DNA from: Alphaproteobacteria bacterium
Lineage (GTDB): Bacteria > Pseudomonadota > Alphaproteobacteria > Rhodobacterales > Rhodobacteraceae
Assembly: GCA_024277955.1 (NCBI GenBank)
Contig: JAJRUE010000315.1
Span: 1-26,050 of the forward strand
Length of the DNA: 26,050 nucleotides
Reading direction: 5' to 3'
The translations under genes and the position numbers were made by a program. Below are positions 16,333-23,099 of the stretch, in pieces; position 1 is the first letter of the stretch, and each line of letters begins with the position of its first letter. The notes under the pieces were generated by a model, which worked only from the letters and a program-made list of their open reading frames with translations, was not told where the DNA came from and did not search any database.

Positions 16333-16380
16333 AAAAAAATGCGGGGTAGCGGTTCAAGATCCGCTGCCCCGCTTTCGTTT
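16333..16380. terminator. Bidirectional intrinsic terminator between copZ and the ScsC-like gene
   Basis: GCGGGGTAGCGG (16341-16352) pairs with CCGCTGCCCCGC (16361-16372) in a 12-bp stem with one G-U pair and an eight-base loop. TTTCGTTT follows on the plus strand. Seven A residues precede it, giving a U-run on the minus strand. It is well placed to end both converging transcripts and is the best terminator in the window. Confidence 0.85.
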
Positions 16381-16405
16381 CGCGCGCCGCCGCCCAAGGG
16401 CAGCC

Positions 16406-16447
16406 GCATGTCTCGGACATGCGCCCGCCCGCCCCATGGCGGGCGCA
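16406..16447. repeat. Two overlapping stem-loops in the copZ/ScsC-like intergenic region
   Basis: GCATGTC-TCG-GACATGC (16406-16422) overlaps TGCGCCCGCC/GGCGGGCGCA (16420-16447, loop of eight); the two stems share three bases and could be mutually exclusive. With a further CCTGCCC/GGGCAGG pair to about 16493 they fill most of the 140 bases between the terminator and the ScsC-like stop codon. No gene was found here. Confidence 0.45.
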
Positions 16448-16523
16448 TCCGCGTCCACCCGGGCAGCCGCCTGCCCTCTGTTTGGGGCAGGGGCGAATCC
16501 GATCACGGGCGACATGGCGTAGT

Positions 16524-17258
16524 TTAGCGGTTGGCGTCGCGGGCTTCCTTGACCAGCGCCGTGATCTGTTCCAGGTCGACAAAGCCGGGCACCAGGTTTT
16601 CGCCGATCACAAAGGACGGCGTGCCGGTAAAGCCGAGCTGCTTGGTCAGGTTGGCCGTGGTGGCGATATGTTCGGCCACTTCCGGGGCGTCCATGTCGGC
16701 GCGCAGCTGATCCAGGTCCATCCCCAGCTCGCGCGCCACCTTCAGAACGCTGGTTTCGTCGGCGCGACCGCGCAGGTTCATCAGCGCTTCATGGAATTCG
16801 GCGTATTTCCCCTGCTTGCGCGACGCCAGCGCCGCGCGCGCGGCAAAGATCGACCCGGCGCTGAGAATCGGCCACTCGCGATAAACCACCCGGACGTTCT
16901 TGTCGTTTTCCAGCAGCGCCGCGATTTCCGGGGCGGCGCGTTTGCAATAGGGGCAGTTGTAGTCGAAGAACTCGACAATGGTCACATCGCCGTCGGGATT
17001 GCCGATCACCGGCGCGTTCGGATCGCGCTCCAGCAATTCGCGCTGCGACGAAAGCGTGTCGGCGATGGATTTTTCCTTGGCCGCCGCGTCGCGTTCGCGC
17101 AGGATCGCCACCGCCTGCATGATGATTTCAGGGTTCTCCAGGATGGCTTCCAGCGCCAGCCGTTTGACATCCGCTTCGCTCAGGTCGCCAGCCGCGCTTG
17201 CCGCCAGCGGGTTCAGCAGTGCCAGGGCCAGCAGCCCGATCTTGATAAGTCGTCCCAA
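16524..17258 (-). CDS. Periplasmic DsbA-family thiol-disulfide protein, ScsC/Com1-like
   Basis: This exported thioredoxin-fold protein has 244 residues. After a signal peptide (MGRLIKIGLLALALLNPLAASA) comes a roughly 60-residue helical, charged stretch (about 25-85) and then the DsbA-like domain. The active site is NCPYCK with Cys102 and Cys105, and the cis-proline loop is TGTPSF (Pro214). The helical N-terminal stalk resembles that of ScsC, a trimeric disulfide isomerase of the 'suppressor of copper sensitivity' group; trimerisation here is inferred. No ScsB-like reductant is in the window. The only workable start is TTG at 17258, directly after the stop of the cytochrome gene with AGGGG at the right distance; the ATG overlapping that stop is out of frame. 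It is last of the copper-linked four-gene operon. Confidence 0.85.
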   Translation of the reverse strand: MGRLIKIGLLALALLNPLAASAAGDLSEADVKRLALEAILENPEIIMQAVAILRERDAAAKEKSIADTLSSQRELLERDPNAPVIGNPDGDVTIVEFFDYNCPYCKRAAPEIAALLENDKNVRVVYREWPILSAGSIFAARAALASRKQGKYAEFHEALMNLRGRADETSVLKVARELGMDLDQLRADMDAPEVAEHIATTANLTKQLGFTGTPSFVIGENLVPGFVDLEQITALVKEARDANR

Positions 17259-17259
17259 A

Positions 17260-17739
17260 TCATTCCCCTTGAAGTTGCTCGTCCCGCGTGCGCTCGGCCT
17301 GGTATTGCCGGGCGTCCTCGGGCCATGTCGATTTCAGATAGGCGAGGATATCCCAGATGTCACCATCTGTCAGGCTCTCGCCAAAGCCCGGCATGCCGCT
17401 CTTGAAATTGTCGACCCCCATTTCGCGCATCGATCCGGCGCCGCCCAGCTTGATATAGCCAAACAGCAGCGCATCGCCGTGGTGCCAGGTGTGGCCGGTC
17501 TTGTCATGGGGCGGCGCGGGCAGGATGCCGTCCGGCCCGGCGGTGCGCCAGTCGGGCTGGCCCTCGAGATTGGCACCGTGGCAGGCGGCGCAGTTGGCGG
17601 CATACAGCGCCTGGCCGCGCACCGGGTCGGCCGAGACCGCCGGATCGCCGGCCCGGGCAGAGGAAAGGCGCCAGCCAACCGCCAGCGCCGCCACCGAAAC
17701 CACCGCCACCGCGGCCAGCAGGACCCGAGCGCGGCTCAT
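17260..17739 (-). CDS. Class I c-type cytochrome (periplasmic, possibly membrane-anchored)
   Basis: This protein of 159 residues is an electron carrier. An N-terminal hydrophobic segment (residues 5-23) is either a signal peptide or an anchor. The haem site is CAACH (Cys50, Cys53, His54), and the probable axial Met is in KSGMPGF (Met116). Between them is a His-rich stretch HDKTGHTWHHGD (about 78-89) that could bind copper. The C-terminal helix (DGDIWDILAYLKSTWP) completes the cytochrome c fold. A charged tail follows. The gene's stop is directly followed by the TTG start of the ScsC-like gene. It lies 71 bases after the other cytochrome gene. The role is not proved; the context suggests a link to copper stress in the envelope. 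Confidence 0.9.
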   Translation of the reverse strand: MSRARVLLAAVAVVSVAALAVGWRLSSARAGDPAVSADPVRGQALYAANCAACHGANLEGQPDWRTAGPDGILPAPPHDKTGHTWHHGDALLFGYIKLGGAGSMREMGVDNFKSGMPGFGESLTDGDIWDILAYLKSTWPEDARQYQAERTRDEQLQGE

Positions 17740-17810
17740 GGCGCGCCCGCGTGGCGGGGCGGCTGGGCGGCGACCGGTTTCCGGGCAAGGGGCGGTTGCA
17801 TGTCAGCCCG

Positions 17811-18266
17811 TCACTTTACGCCGTTGGCGCGCTGCAGTTCGCGAATATAGGCGACGATGGTTTTCACATCGGCCTGGGTGACGCCTTCGACCGGGGGCAT
17901 GTTGCCGAACCGCCAGTGGTGCGAGATCACGCCGTTCTGGGCCGCCATCTGAAAGGCCAGGTCGCCGTGGTGCGCCGGGCGGTAGATCTGGTGGACCAGC
18001 GGCGGGGCCACCCCGTTCTGGCCGGCGGCGTTCTTGCCGTGGCAAACCGCGCATTTGGCATTGAAGGCCCGTTCGCCCAGCTGCGCCTGCGGGCTGAATT
18101 CAGCGGGCACGACGACCTCGGCCAGCGGCGCGCCCGACTCGACCGAAGACGTGTCTTCGGGGGTCATGCCGGCGGGGGCGGGCGCATCCTGGGTGGCGTT
18201 CCAGACGATGGCGGCCACCGCGGCGGCGGCAAAAAGGCCGCCATACAGCGCGAGTTTTCGATCCAT
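17811..18266 (-). CDS. Class I c-type cytochrome (membrane-anchored)
   Basis: This 151-residue protein has an N-terminal hydrophobic segment (LALYGGLFAAAAVAAIVW, residues 5-22) without a clear cleavage site, so it is probably anchored to the inner membrane facing the periplasm. A Pro/Ala-rich linker of about 40 residues leads to the haem domain with CAVCH (Cys72, Cys75, His76) and axial Met in FGNMPPV (Met123). A His-rich stretch (HQIYRPAHHGD, later SHHW) lies in between, as in its neighbour. The ATG at 18266 has AGGAG ten bases upstream; a frame opening at 18296 only adds an Arg-rich leader. It is the second gene of the operon headed by the L,D-transpeptidase. Confidence 0.9.
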   Translation of the reverse strand: MDRKLALYGGLFAAAAVAAIVWNATQDAPAPAGMTPEDTSSVESGAPLAEVVVPAEFSPQAQLGERAFNAKCAVCHGKNAAGQNGVAPPLVHQIYRPAHHGDLAFQMAAQNGVISHHWRFGNMPPVEGVTQADVKTIVAYIRELQRANGVK

Positions 18267-18356
18267 GTGCAGCTTACTCCTGGGTCGGGCGCGCAAGGAT
18301 CAACTGTCCGGGCGCCGGGCGGGTTCTGAAAGGCCGAGAGGCGGGGCGCGGGCGGG

Positions 18357-18950
18357 TCAGATCAGTTTTACCTGGGTGCCGACCTTGGCCAGTTCGAACA
18401 GTTCGGCGATCTGGCTGTTGAACAGCCCGATGCAGCCGTTCGACGACCGCCGTCCGATCTTGCGCGTGTCGTTGGTGCCGTGGATCCGGTAGTAGGTCCA
18501 GCTCAGATACAGGGCGTGGGTGCCCAGCGGATTGTCCGGCCCCGGCCCGACATAGTCCGGCCATTCGGGGTTGCGCTTTTTCATCGCCGGCGTCGGGCGC
18601 CAGGACGGGCCGACGACCTTGCGGATGACCCTGGTGTAGCCGCGCCGGGTCAGCTGGTCGGTGAGCGGAACGCTGGTCGGGTAGATCTTGTAGACCGATT
18701 CGTCTTCCGACCAGAACTGCAGCACCCGCGAATTGGTGTCCGACAGGATCACGCCGTTCTTCAGGTTCGAAAAGTGGTCGCGCCAGTCGTTGACGCGAAA
18801 GGACGAAATGTTGCGCCTCGCGAAGTCGCCGGTGGCCTGGTTTTCGGTGGCCTGCTGGCCGAGGACGGCCGGCGCCGGGAACATCCCCGCCGCCGCTGCG
18901 CCCAACAACAGACCGCGCCGGGATACCAGGCCGGACAAGTTCTTTTTCAC
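18357..18950 (-). CDS. YkuD-family L,D-transpeptidase, Tat-exported
   Basis: This exported enzyme forms 3-3 crosslinks in peptidoglycan or attaches proteins to it. It has 197 residues. The N-terminus MKKNLSGLVSRRGLLLGAAAAG is a Tat-type signal. The YkuD domain fills about 65-197 and ends in YYRIHGTN (His157) followed by SSNGCIGLFN (Cys173, the nucleophile). The usual motif is [S/T]-H/R-G-C-I/V-R-L/M; here Asn replaces His/Arg and Gly replaces the Arg after Ile, so activity or specificity may differ. The start is GTG at 18950, with AGAGG seven bases upstream. A CueR-type dyad lies 53 bases before the start, which makes the gene head of a copper-linked operon with two cytochromes and a ScsC-like protein. 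In E. coli, copper is known to inhibit L,D-transpeptidases. Confidence 0.9.
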   Translation of the reverse strand: MKKNLSGLVSRRGLLLGAAAAGMFPAPAVLGQQATENQATGDFARRNISSFRVNDWRDHFSNLKNGVILSDTNSRVLQFWSEDESVYKIYPTSVPLTDQLTRRGYTRVIRKVVGPSWRPTPAMKKRNPEWPDYVGPGPDNPLGTHALYLSWTYYRIHGTNDTRKIGRRSSNGCIGLFNSQIAELFELAKVGTQVKLI

Positions 18951-19003
18951 AGCATCACCTCTATTGCCATTGCGCCACGTTCGCGCGTTGCAGCGTTTTT
19001 CGA

Positions 19004-19026
19004 ACCTTCCAGCGCTGGAAAGTCAA
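19004..19026 (-). promoter_or_regulatory. CueR-type box upstream of the L,D-transpeptidase operon
   Basis: ACCTTCCAGCGCTGGAAAGT (19004-19023) is a 20-base dyad with nine of ten pairs. On the minus strand TTGACT (19021-19026) adjoins it as a -35. The TTCC-N6-GGAA core matches the copZ box. The -10 is unclear (A-rich GAAAAA after about 19 bases). The similarity to two other boxes beside copper genes supports control by CueR. Confidence 0.72.
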
Positions 19027-19088
19027 GGCCCGTCGGCTCACTAATCGGTGAAAACGGCCCGGATCGGCCGCTTCGGGTCAAAACCCGC

Positions 19089-19709
19089 TCACTTGCCCAA
19101 AAGCCGCCGGAACAGGTCGAATTCCACCTTCAGCATGGCCAGTCGCTCTTGCGCGTCCATGTCGTCCCAATGTTCCAGCATCCAGCCGTCGACGGCTTCG
19201 CCCAGCCCCATGGCGCTGTCGATCATGAAACTGCGCGGCAGGTCGTCGCGCACCACCCCCAGTGCCTGACCCCGGTCCAGCACGGTGCCGACAAAGTTCC
19301 GGGCGGCGGCGTAAAGCCGGGTGGTCTTGTCCATCCCCTTGGGCCCGCCGCGCATCCGCAGCACCATGCGCCCCAGCTTGACGTACCAGGTGTTGCGGTT
19401 CGACACCTCGAGCACCAGCCGGGCCCGGCCTTCCAGCACATCCCAGAAATTGTCGGCGGTCATCGCCTCGAGGTCGAGCCCGCCGATCTCGCGCAGCAGG
19501 AAGGCGATCGAGCGTTCGGTGAGGCTCATGAACAGGTCGGCCTTGTCCTCGAAGTAGTAGTAGAGCGAACTTTTGCTCATGCCCGACCGTTCGAGGATCT
19601 TGTTCAGCGACGCCGCGTCATAGCCGCGTTCGGCGAACTCCTGAGCGGCGCTGTCAAACAGCCGTTCCTGCCGATCCTGTTCCAGATTTTCAAATCGACG
19701 CTTCGCCAT
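19089..19709 (-). CDS. TetR-family transcriptional regulator
   Basis: This regulator of 206 residues has the N-terminal TetR helix-turn-helix (about 10-57: LFDSAAQEFAERGYDAASL, NKILERSGMSKSSLYYYF, EDKADLF) and an all-helical ligand domain of unknown specificity. It is divergent from the Lol-like operon, and two palindromes lie between the genes over the probable promoters, so it most likely represses that operon and itself until it binds a small, possibly lipophilic, molecule. The start at 19709 directly follows the control region. The stop is 138 bases before the L,D-transpeptidase start on the same strand; the CueR-type box in that gap makes separate transcription likely. The ligand cannot be predicted. 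Confidence 0.93.
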   Translation of the reverse strand: MAKRRFENLEQDRQERLFDSAAQEFAERGYDAASLNKILERSGMSKSSLYYYFEDKADLFMSLTERSIAFLLREIGGLDLEAMTADNFWDVLEGRARLVLEVSNRNTWYVKLGRMVLRMRGGPKGMDKTTRLYAAARNFVGTVLDRGQALGVVRDDLPRSFMIDSAMGLGEAVDGWMLEHWDDMDAQERLAMLKVEFDLFRRLLGK

Positions 19710-19713
19710 GCGC

Positions 19714-19742
19714 TTGACTATAGAACCTCGTCTGCGTAGATA
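19714..19742 (+). promoter_or_regulatory. Predicted promoter of the Lol-like operon
   Basis: TTGACT (19714-19719) and TAGATA (19737-19742) are 17 bases apart. The -10 overlaps the first operator palindrome. The start of transcription would be near 19749, about 110 bases before the first gene. An opposing tetR promoter (TTGGAC-17-TGGTAT, weak) overlaps the same DNA. Confidence 0.5.
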
Positions 19743-19767
19743 CCAGAGGTATGGACCGATTAGTCCA
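19740..19767. promoter_or_regulatory. Adjacent operator palindromes between tetR and the Lol-like operon
   Basis: ATACC-AGA-GGTAT (19740-19752) is a perfect palindrome. It is joined by one shared base to TGGAC-CGATTA-GTCCA (19752-19767), also perfect. They overlap the -10 regions of both divergent promoters, the usual place for a TetR operator. Which of the two is bound, or whether both are, cannot be told. Confidence 0.6.
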
Positions 19768-19858
19768 AAGATTTTTCAAGGGCCTCCGGCGCTGGAACCT
19801 TCACCATGGAACCCTTGCGCCAATGACCTGAAATTGAAAGAAAAAATGGAGATTGGCG

Positions 19859-20653
19859 ATGGCGACGACGACCAAGGCAGGCCTGGGGCGCAGGGCCGTT
19901 CTGGCGGGAATCAGCGCGCTGACGGCGCTGGCGGTTGTCCCGGCCGGCCCGGCGATGGCGGCGGTGAATGCCACCCAGCTGTTGCGCGCCGCTTTCGACA
20001 ACTGGCGGTCGAAAACCTCGAAAACCACGGTGGTGATGACGATCCACCGCCCCACCTGGGAACGCAAGCTGACCATGAAGGGCTACAGCCGCGGCGAGGA
20101 CGACGCATTGGTGCGCTTCATCGCCCCCCCCAAGGAGGCCGGCAACGCCACGCTGAAGCTGGGCAACAAGACCTGGGTCTACAACCCCAAGCTCAACCAG
20201 GTGGTGAAGCTTCCGGCGTCGCTGATCGGCCAGCCCTGGATGGGGTCGGATTTTTCCTACAGCGACCTTTCGCGCTCGGATGACGTGCTGAAATACTACA
20301 GCCACCGGGTGATCGCCGAAAGCGCGAAGGGGGGCCACAAGGTCTATGACATCGAGGCGCTGCCGAAACCGGGCGCGCCGGTGGTCTGGGGCAAGCAGGT
20401 GATCCGCATCCGCGACGACGGCATCCTGCTGGCCGTCACCTATTACGACCAGGACATGAAGCCGGTGCGCGCCATGACCACCGACCGGATCGGCCGGCTG
20501 GGCGGGCGCGACTACCCGGTGGTGATGACCATGCGCCGGATGGAAGCGCCGGGCGAATGGACCCGGCTGGAAACCAAGGAGGCGCAGTTCGACATCAAGC
20601 TGCCCAACTACCTGTTCACCAAGTCGAACCTTTCCAACCCGAGGGACCGGTAA
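19859..20653 (+). CDS. LolA-like periplasmic carrier ('outer membrane lipoprotein-sorting protein' family)
   Basis: This exported protein of 264 residues belongs to the LolA-like family (PF17131 type), whose members have the LolA half-barrel that holds acyl chains. Positions 1-35 form a Tat-like signal (GLGRRAVLAGISALTAL, then AMA). Family marks are MTIHRPTWERKLTMKGYSRG, ALVRFIAPPKEAGNATLKLG, TWVYNPKLNQVVKLP and the conserved MGSDFSYSDLSRSDDV at about 129-144. It probably carries a lipid or lipoprotein between the inner-membrane ABC complex and the outer-membrane protein encoded in the same operon. The start at 19859 has GGAG seven bases upstream; a TTG at 19853 is less likely. Its stop shares one base with the next start (TAATG). 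It is not the housekeeping LolA by sequence pattern. Confidence 0.88.
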   Translation: MATTTKAGLGRRAVLAGISALTALAVVPAGPAMAAVNATQLLRAAFDNWRSKTSKTTVVMTIHRPTWERKLTMKGYSRGEDDALVRFIAPPKEAGNATLKLGNKTWVYNPKLNQVVKLPASLIGQPWMGSDFSYSDLSRSDDVLKYYSHRVIAESAKGGHKVYDIEALPKPGAPVVWGKQVIRIRDDGILLAVTYYDQDMKPVRAMTTDRIGRLGGRDYPVVMTMRRMEAPGEWTRLETKEAQFDIKLPNYLFTKSNLSNPRDR

Positions 20654-21873
20654 TGCTGCTGGCGCTGGCCTGGCGAAACCTGTGGCGGCAAAAGACCCGC
20701 ACCTTTCTGAGCGTGGCCAGCATCGCCTTTACCGGCGCGCTGCTGCTGTTCATGTTCTCGATGCAGCTGGGCACCTACGAAACCATGAAAAACAACACCC
20801 TGCGGCTGTTCGACGGGTTCGCCCAGATCCAGCCGCCGGGCTACAGCGACGATCCGGATGTCGCCAATTTCCTGACCGCGCCCGACGCGATCGTCGCCAG
20901 GCTGCTGCAGGTGCCGGGGATCGAGGCCGCCGCGCCGCGCGCCACCTCTTTCGTGATCCTCGCCAACGAAGACATCAGCTATGGCGCGGCCATCGTCGGG
21001 GTCGATCCGGCGACCGAGCCAAAGATAACTACCGTCCAGTCGTCGATCGCCGAGGGCCGTTATCTGCGCGCCGACGACGATGACGCGATCATCGTGGGCG
21101 CGACGCTGGCGCGCAATCTCGGCATTGGGCTGGGCGACCGGGTGACCATGCTGGGATCGGGCGCCGACCGGTCGATCGCCGCCGACAGCCTGCGCATCGT
21201 CGGCCTGTTCAAGACCGGGATCAGCGATGTGGACCGGCAGTTCGCGCAGATGCCGATCAGCCGGTTCCGCGACACCTTCGCCATGCCCGACGGGGCCAAC
21301 ATGATCGCCATCGGCGGCGCTCGGCTGGCCGATGTCAACCGGGTTCTGCCGCAGCTTCGCGCCATCGCCGACGACCATGGCCTGGTGCTGCGCGACTGGG
21401 CGCAGCTGCAGCCGGCGCTGCGCCAGGCGATCACGCTGGACATGTCCACCGCCGGGGCGATCTACTTCAGCCTGCTGGTGGTGGTGGTCTTCATCACGCT
21501 CAACACGCTCTACATGTCGGTGTTCGAGCGCACCCGCGAATTCGGCATGCTGCTGGCCATCGGCATGAAGCCCGGCGCGCTGGGCCGGATGATGTGGATC
21601 GAGCTGATCCTGCTGGCGCTGATCGGCGCCGGCGCCGGGATCGTCCTGGGCAGCGCGGTCACCTACTTTTTCGAAAGCTACGGCATCCCGATTGCCGGGG
21701 CCGAAGACCTGATGGCGCAGTTCGGCCTGCCGTCGCGGATCTACCCGGCGCTGTCGTGGTTCACGGCGCTCGCCGGGCCGCTGGCGCTGGTGTTTTCGGT
21801 GACGCTTGGCGGGCTGGTGCCGTTTTCCCGCATTCTGCGGCTGCGGCCGGTCAGCGCGATGGGGGCGACATGA
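20653..21873 (+). CDS. ABC permease, LolC/LolE-like (FtsX/MacB type), first subunit
   Basis: This inner-membrane protein has 406 residues. After a short amphipathic start (LAWRNLWRQKTRTF) comes the first membrane helix (about 18-40). A large periplasmic domain follows (about 45-270; MacB-type, beginning with FAQIQPPGYSDDP). Then there are three membrane helices in the FtsX domain (near 275-305, 320-350 and 375-400), with the coupling segment FERTREFGMLLAIGMKP between. This four-helix layout is that of LolC, LolE and MacB, which extract lipoproteins or drive efflux from the periplasmic side rather than pumping across the membrane. It is paralogous to the next gene. The start overlaps the upstream stop by one base, and its stop overlaps the next start. 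Confidence 0.92.
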   Translation: MLLALAWRNLWRQKTRTFLSVASIAFTGALLLFMFSMQLGTYETMKNNTLRLFDGFAQIQPPGYSDDPDVANFLTAPDAIVARLLQVPGIEAAAPRATSFVILANEDISYGAAIVGVDPATEPKITTVQSSIAEGRYLRADDDDAIIVGATLARNLGIGLGDRVTMLGSGADRSIAADSLRIVGLFKTGISDVDRQFAQMPISRFRDTFAMPDGANMIAIGGARLADVNRVLPQLRAIADDHGLVLRDWAQLQPALRQAITLDMSTAGAIYFSLLVVVVFITLNTLYMSVFERTREFGMLLAIGMKPGALGRMMWIELILLALIGAGAGIVLGSAVTYFFESYGIPIAGAEDLMAQFGLPSRIYPALSWFTALAGPLALVFSVTLGGLVPFSRILRLRPVSAMGAT

Positions 21874-23099
21874 TGGAAACCGTCAAGCTGATCGCGCCGC
21901 TGGCGTGGCGCAACATCTGGCGCAACCCGCGGCGCACCGTGATCACCCTGATCGTGGTCGCGACGGGGGTGTTCTCGATCCTGTTCTTCGCCTCCTTCAT
22001 CCAGGCCTGGGCGGCTTCGTCGCGCGACCGGACCTTGCAGCTTCTGACCGGCAGCGCCCAGATCCACGCGCCGGGCTACATGGACGACCCGACCATTGCC
22101 CGCCTGATGGACGAACCCGACCCCGCCCTGACCGCCGCGCTGGCGGCAAGGGAAATCGGCGGCTGGGCCCCGCGCCTGGTGGTGCCCGCGGTGCTGCAAA
22201 GCGAATACCGGTCGATGCCCGCAACCCTGGTGGCGGTGGACCCGGCGCGCGAAAGCCGGATCTCGGTCATCCCCGGCATGGTGACCCAGGGGCGGTATCT
22301 TGACGGCGTGGACGATGCCTCGATCGTGCTGGGCGCGCGCCTGGTCAAACGGCTGAAGACCCGGCTGGGCAAGCGGGTGATCATCCTGGCCCAGGGCACC
22401 GATGGCATCTCGGCCGAACGCAGCTTTGTGGTGTCGGGGATCTATTCGGGCGCCAGCGACATCGAGAACCAGTATGCCTTTGTCGGGCTGGCCACCGCGC
22501 AGGAAATGCTGGGCGCCCAGGGAAAGCTGGCCGAGATCGCCGTGCTGGTGCCCGCCGACAAGCAGCTTGACGCCACCGTCGCGGCGCTGAAACAGGCGGC
22601 GCCGACGCTGGACATCCGGTCATGGCGCGACCTGTCGCCAATGGCCGCGACCGTCGATCAGGCAACCGGCGTTTTCGTCTATATCTTCCTTTGGGTGATG
22701 TTCGTGCTGATGGCGATTGGCATCGTCAACACCCAGCTCATGGCGGTTTACGAACGCATCCGTGAATTCGGCCTGCTGCAGGCGCTGGGGATGCGGCCGC
22801 GGATGATCCTGCTGATCGTGGCGCTGGAATCGACGGTGCTGGTCGGGCTGGGCACCGTGCTGGGCATGGTGCTGGCGGTTCTCGCGGTGCAGGGCCTGTC
22901 CGGCGGCATCGACATGTCGGTGTTTTCCGAAGCCGCCGCGGCCTTTGGCTTTGGCCAGGTCGTCTATCCGAAAATCCACGCGGCACTTTTCGTGCAACTG
23001 TCGATCATCGTCTGGATCCTGGGCATTCTCGTCGCCCTGTGGCCGGCGCGAAAGGCCGCGAAATCCAGCCCCGTCGAGGCAATGATCCATGTATCCTGA
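21870..23099 (+). CDS. ABC permease, LolC/LolE-like (FtsX/MacB type), second subunit
   Basis: This second permease has 409 residues and the same plan as its neighbour: LAWRNIWRNPRRTVITL leading into the first helix (about 20-45), a periplasmic domain (about 48-275) beginning AQIHAPGYMDDP, then the FtsX domain with three helices and the coupling segment YERIREFGLLQALGMRP, ending ARKAAKSSPVEAMIHVS. The P-V-E-A-M ending is typical of LolC/E and MacB permeases. The two subunits share their start and AQI-PGY-DDP signature but differ elsewhere, so a LolCE-like heterodimer with the following ATPase is likely. The start overlaps the previous stop (ATGA). A tandem ATG at 21873 is an alternative. Confidence 0.92.
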   Translation: MMETVKLIAPLAWRNIWRNPRRTVITLIVVATGVFSILFFASFIQAWAASSRDRTLQLLTGSAQIHAPGYMDDPTIARLMDEPDPALTAALAAREIGGWAPRLVVPAVLQSEYRSMPATLVAVDPARESRISVIPGMVTQGRYLDGVDDASIVLGARLVKRLKTRLGKRVIILAQGTDGISAERSFVVSGIYSGASDIENQYAFVGLATAQEMLGAQGKLAEIAVLVPADKQLDATVAALKQAAPTLDIRSWRDLSPMAATVDQATGVFVYIFLWVMFVLMAIGIVNTQLMAVYERIREFGLLQALGMRPRMILLIVALESTVLVGLGTVLGMVLAVLAVQGLSGGIDMSVFSEAAAAFGFGQVVYPKIHAALFVQLSIIVWILGILVALWPARKAAKSSPVEAMIHVS

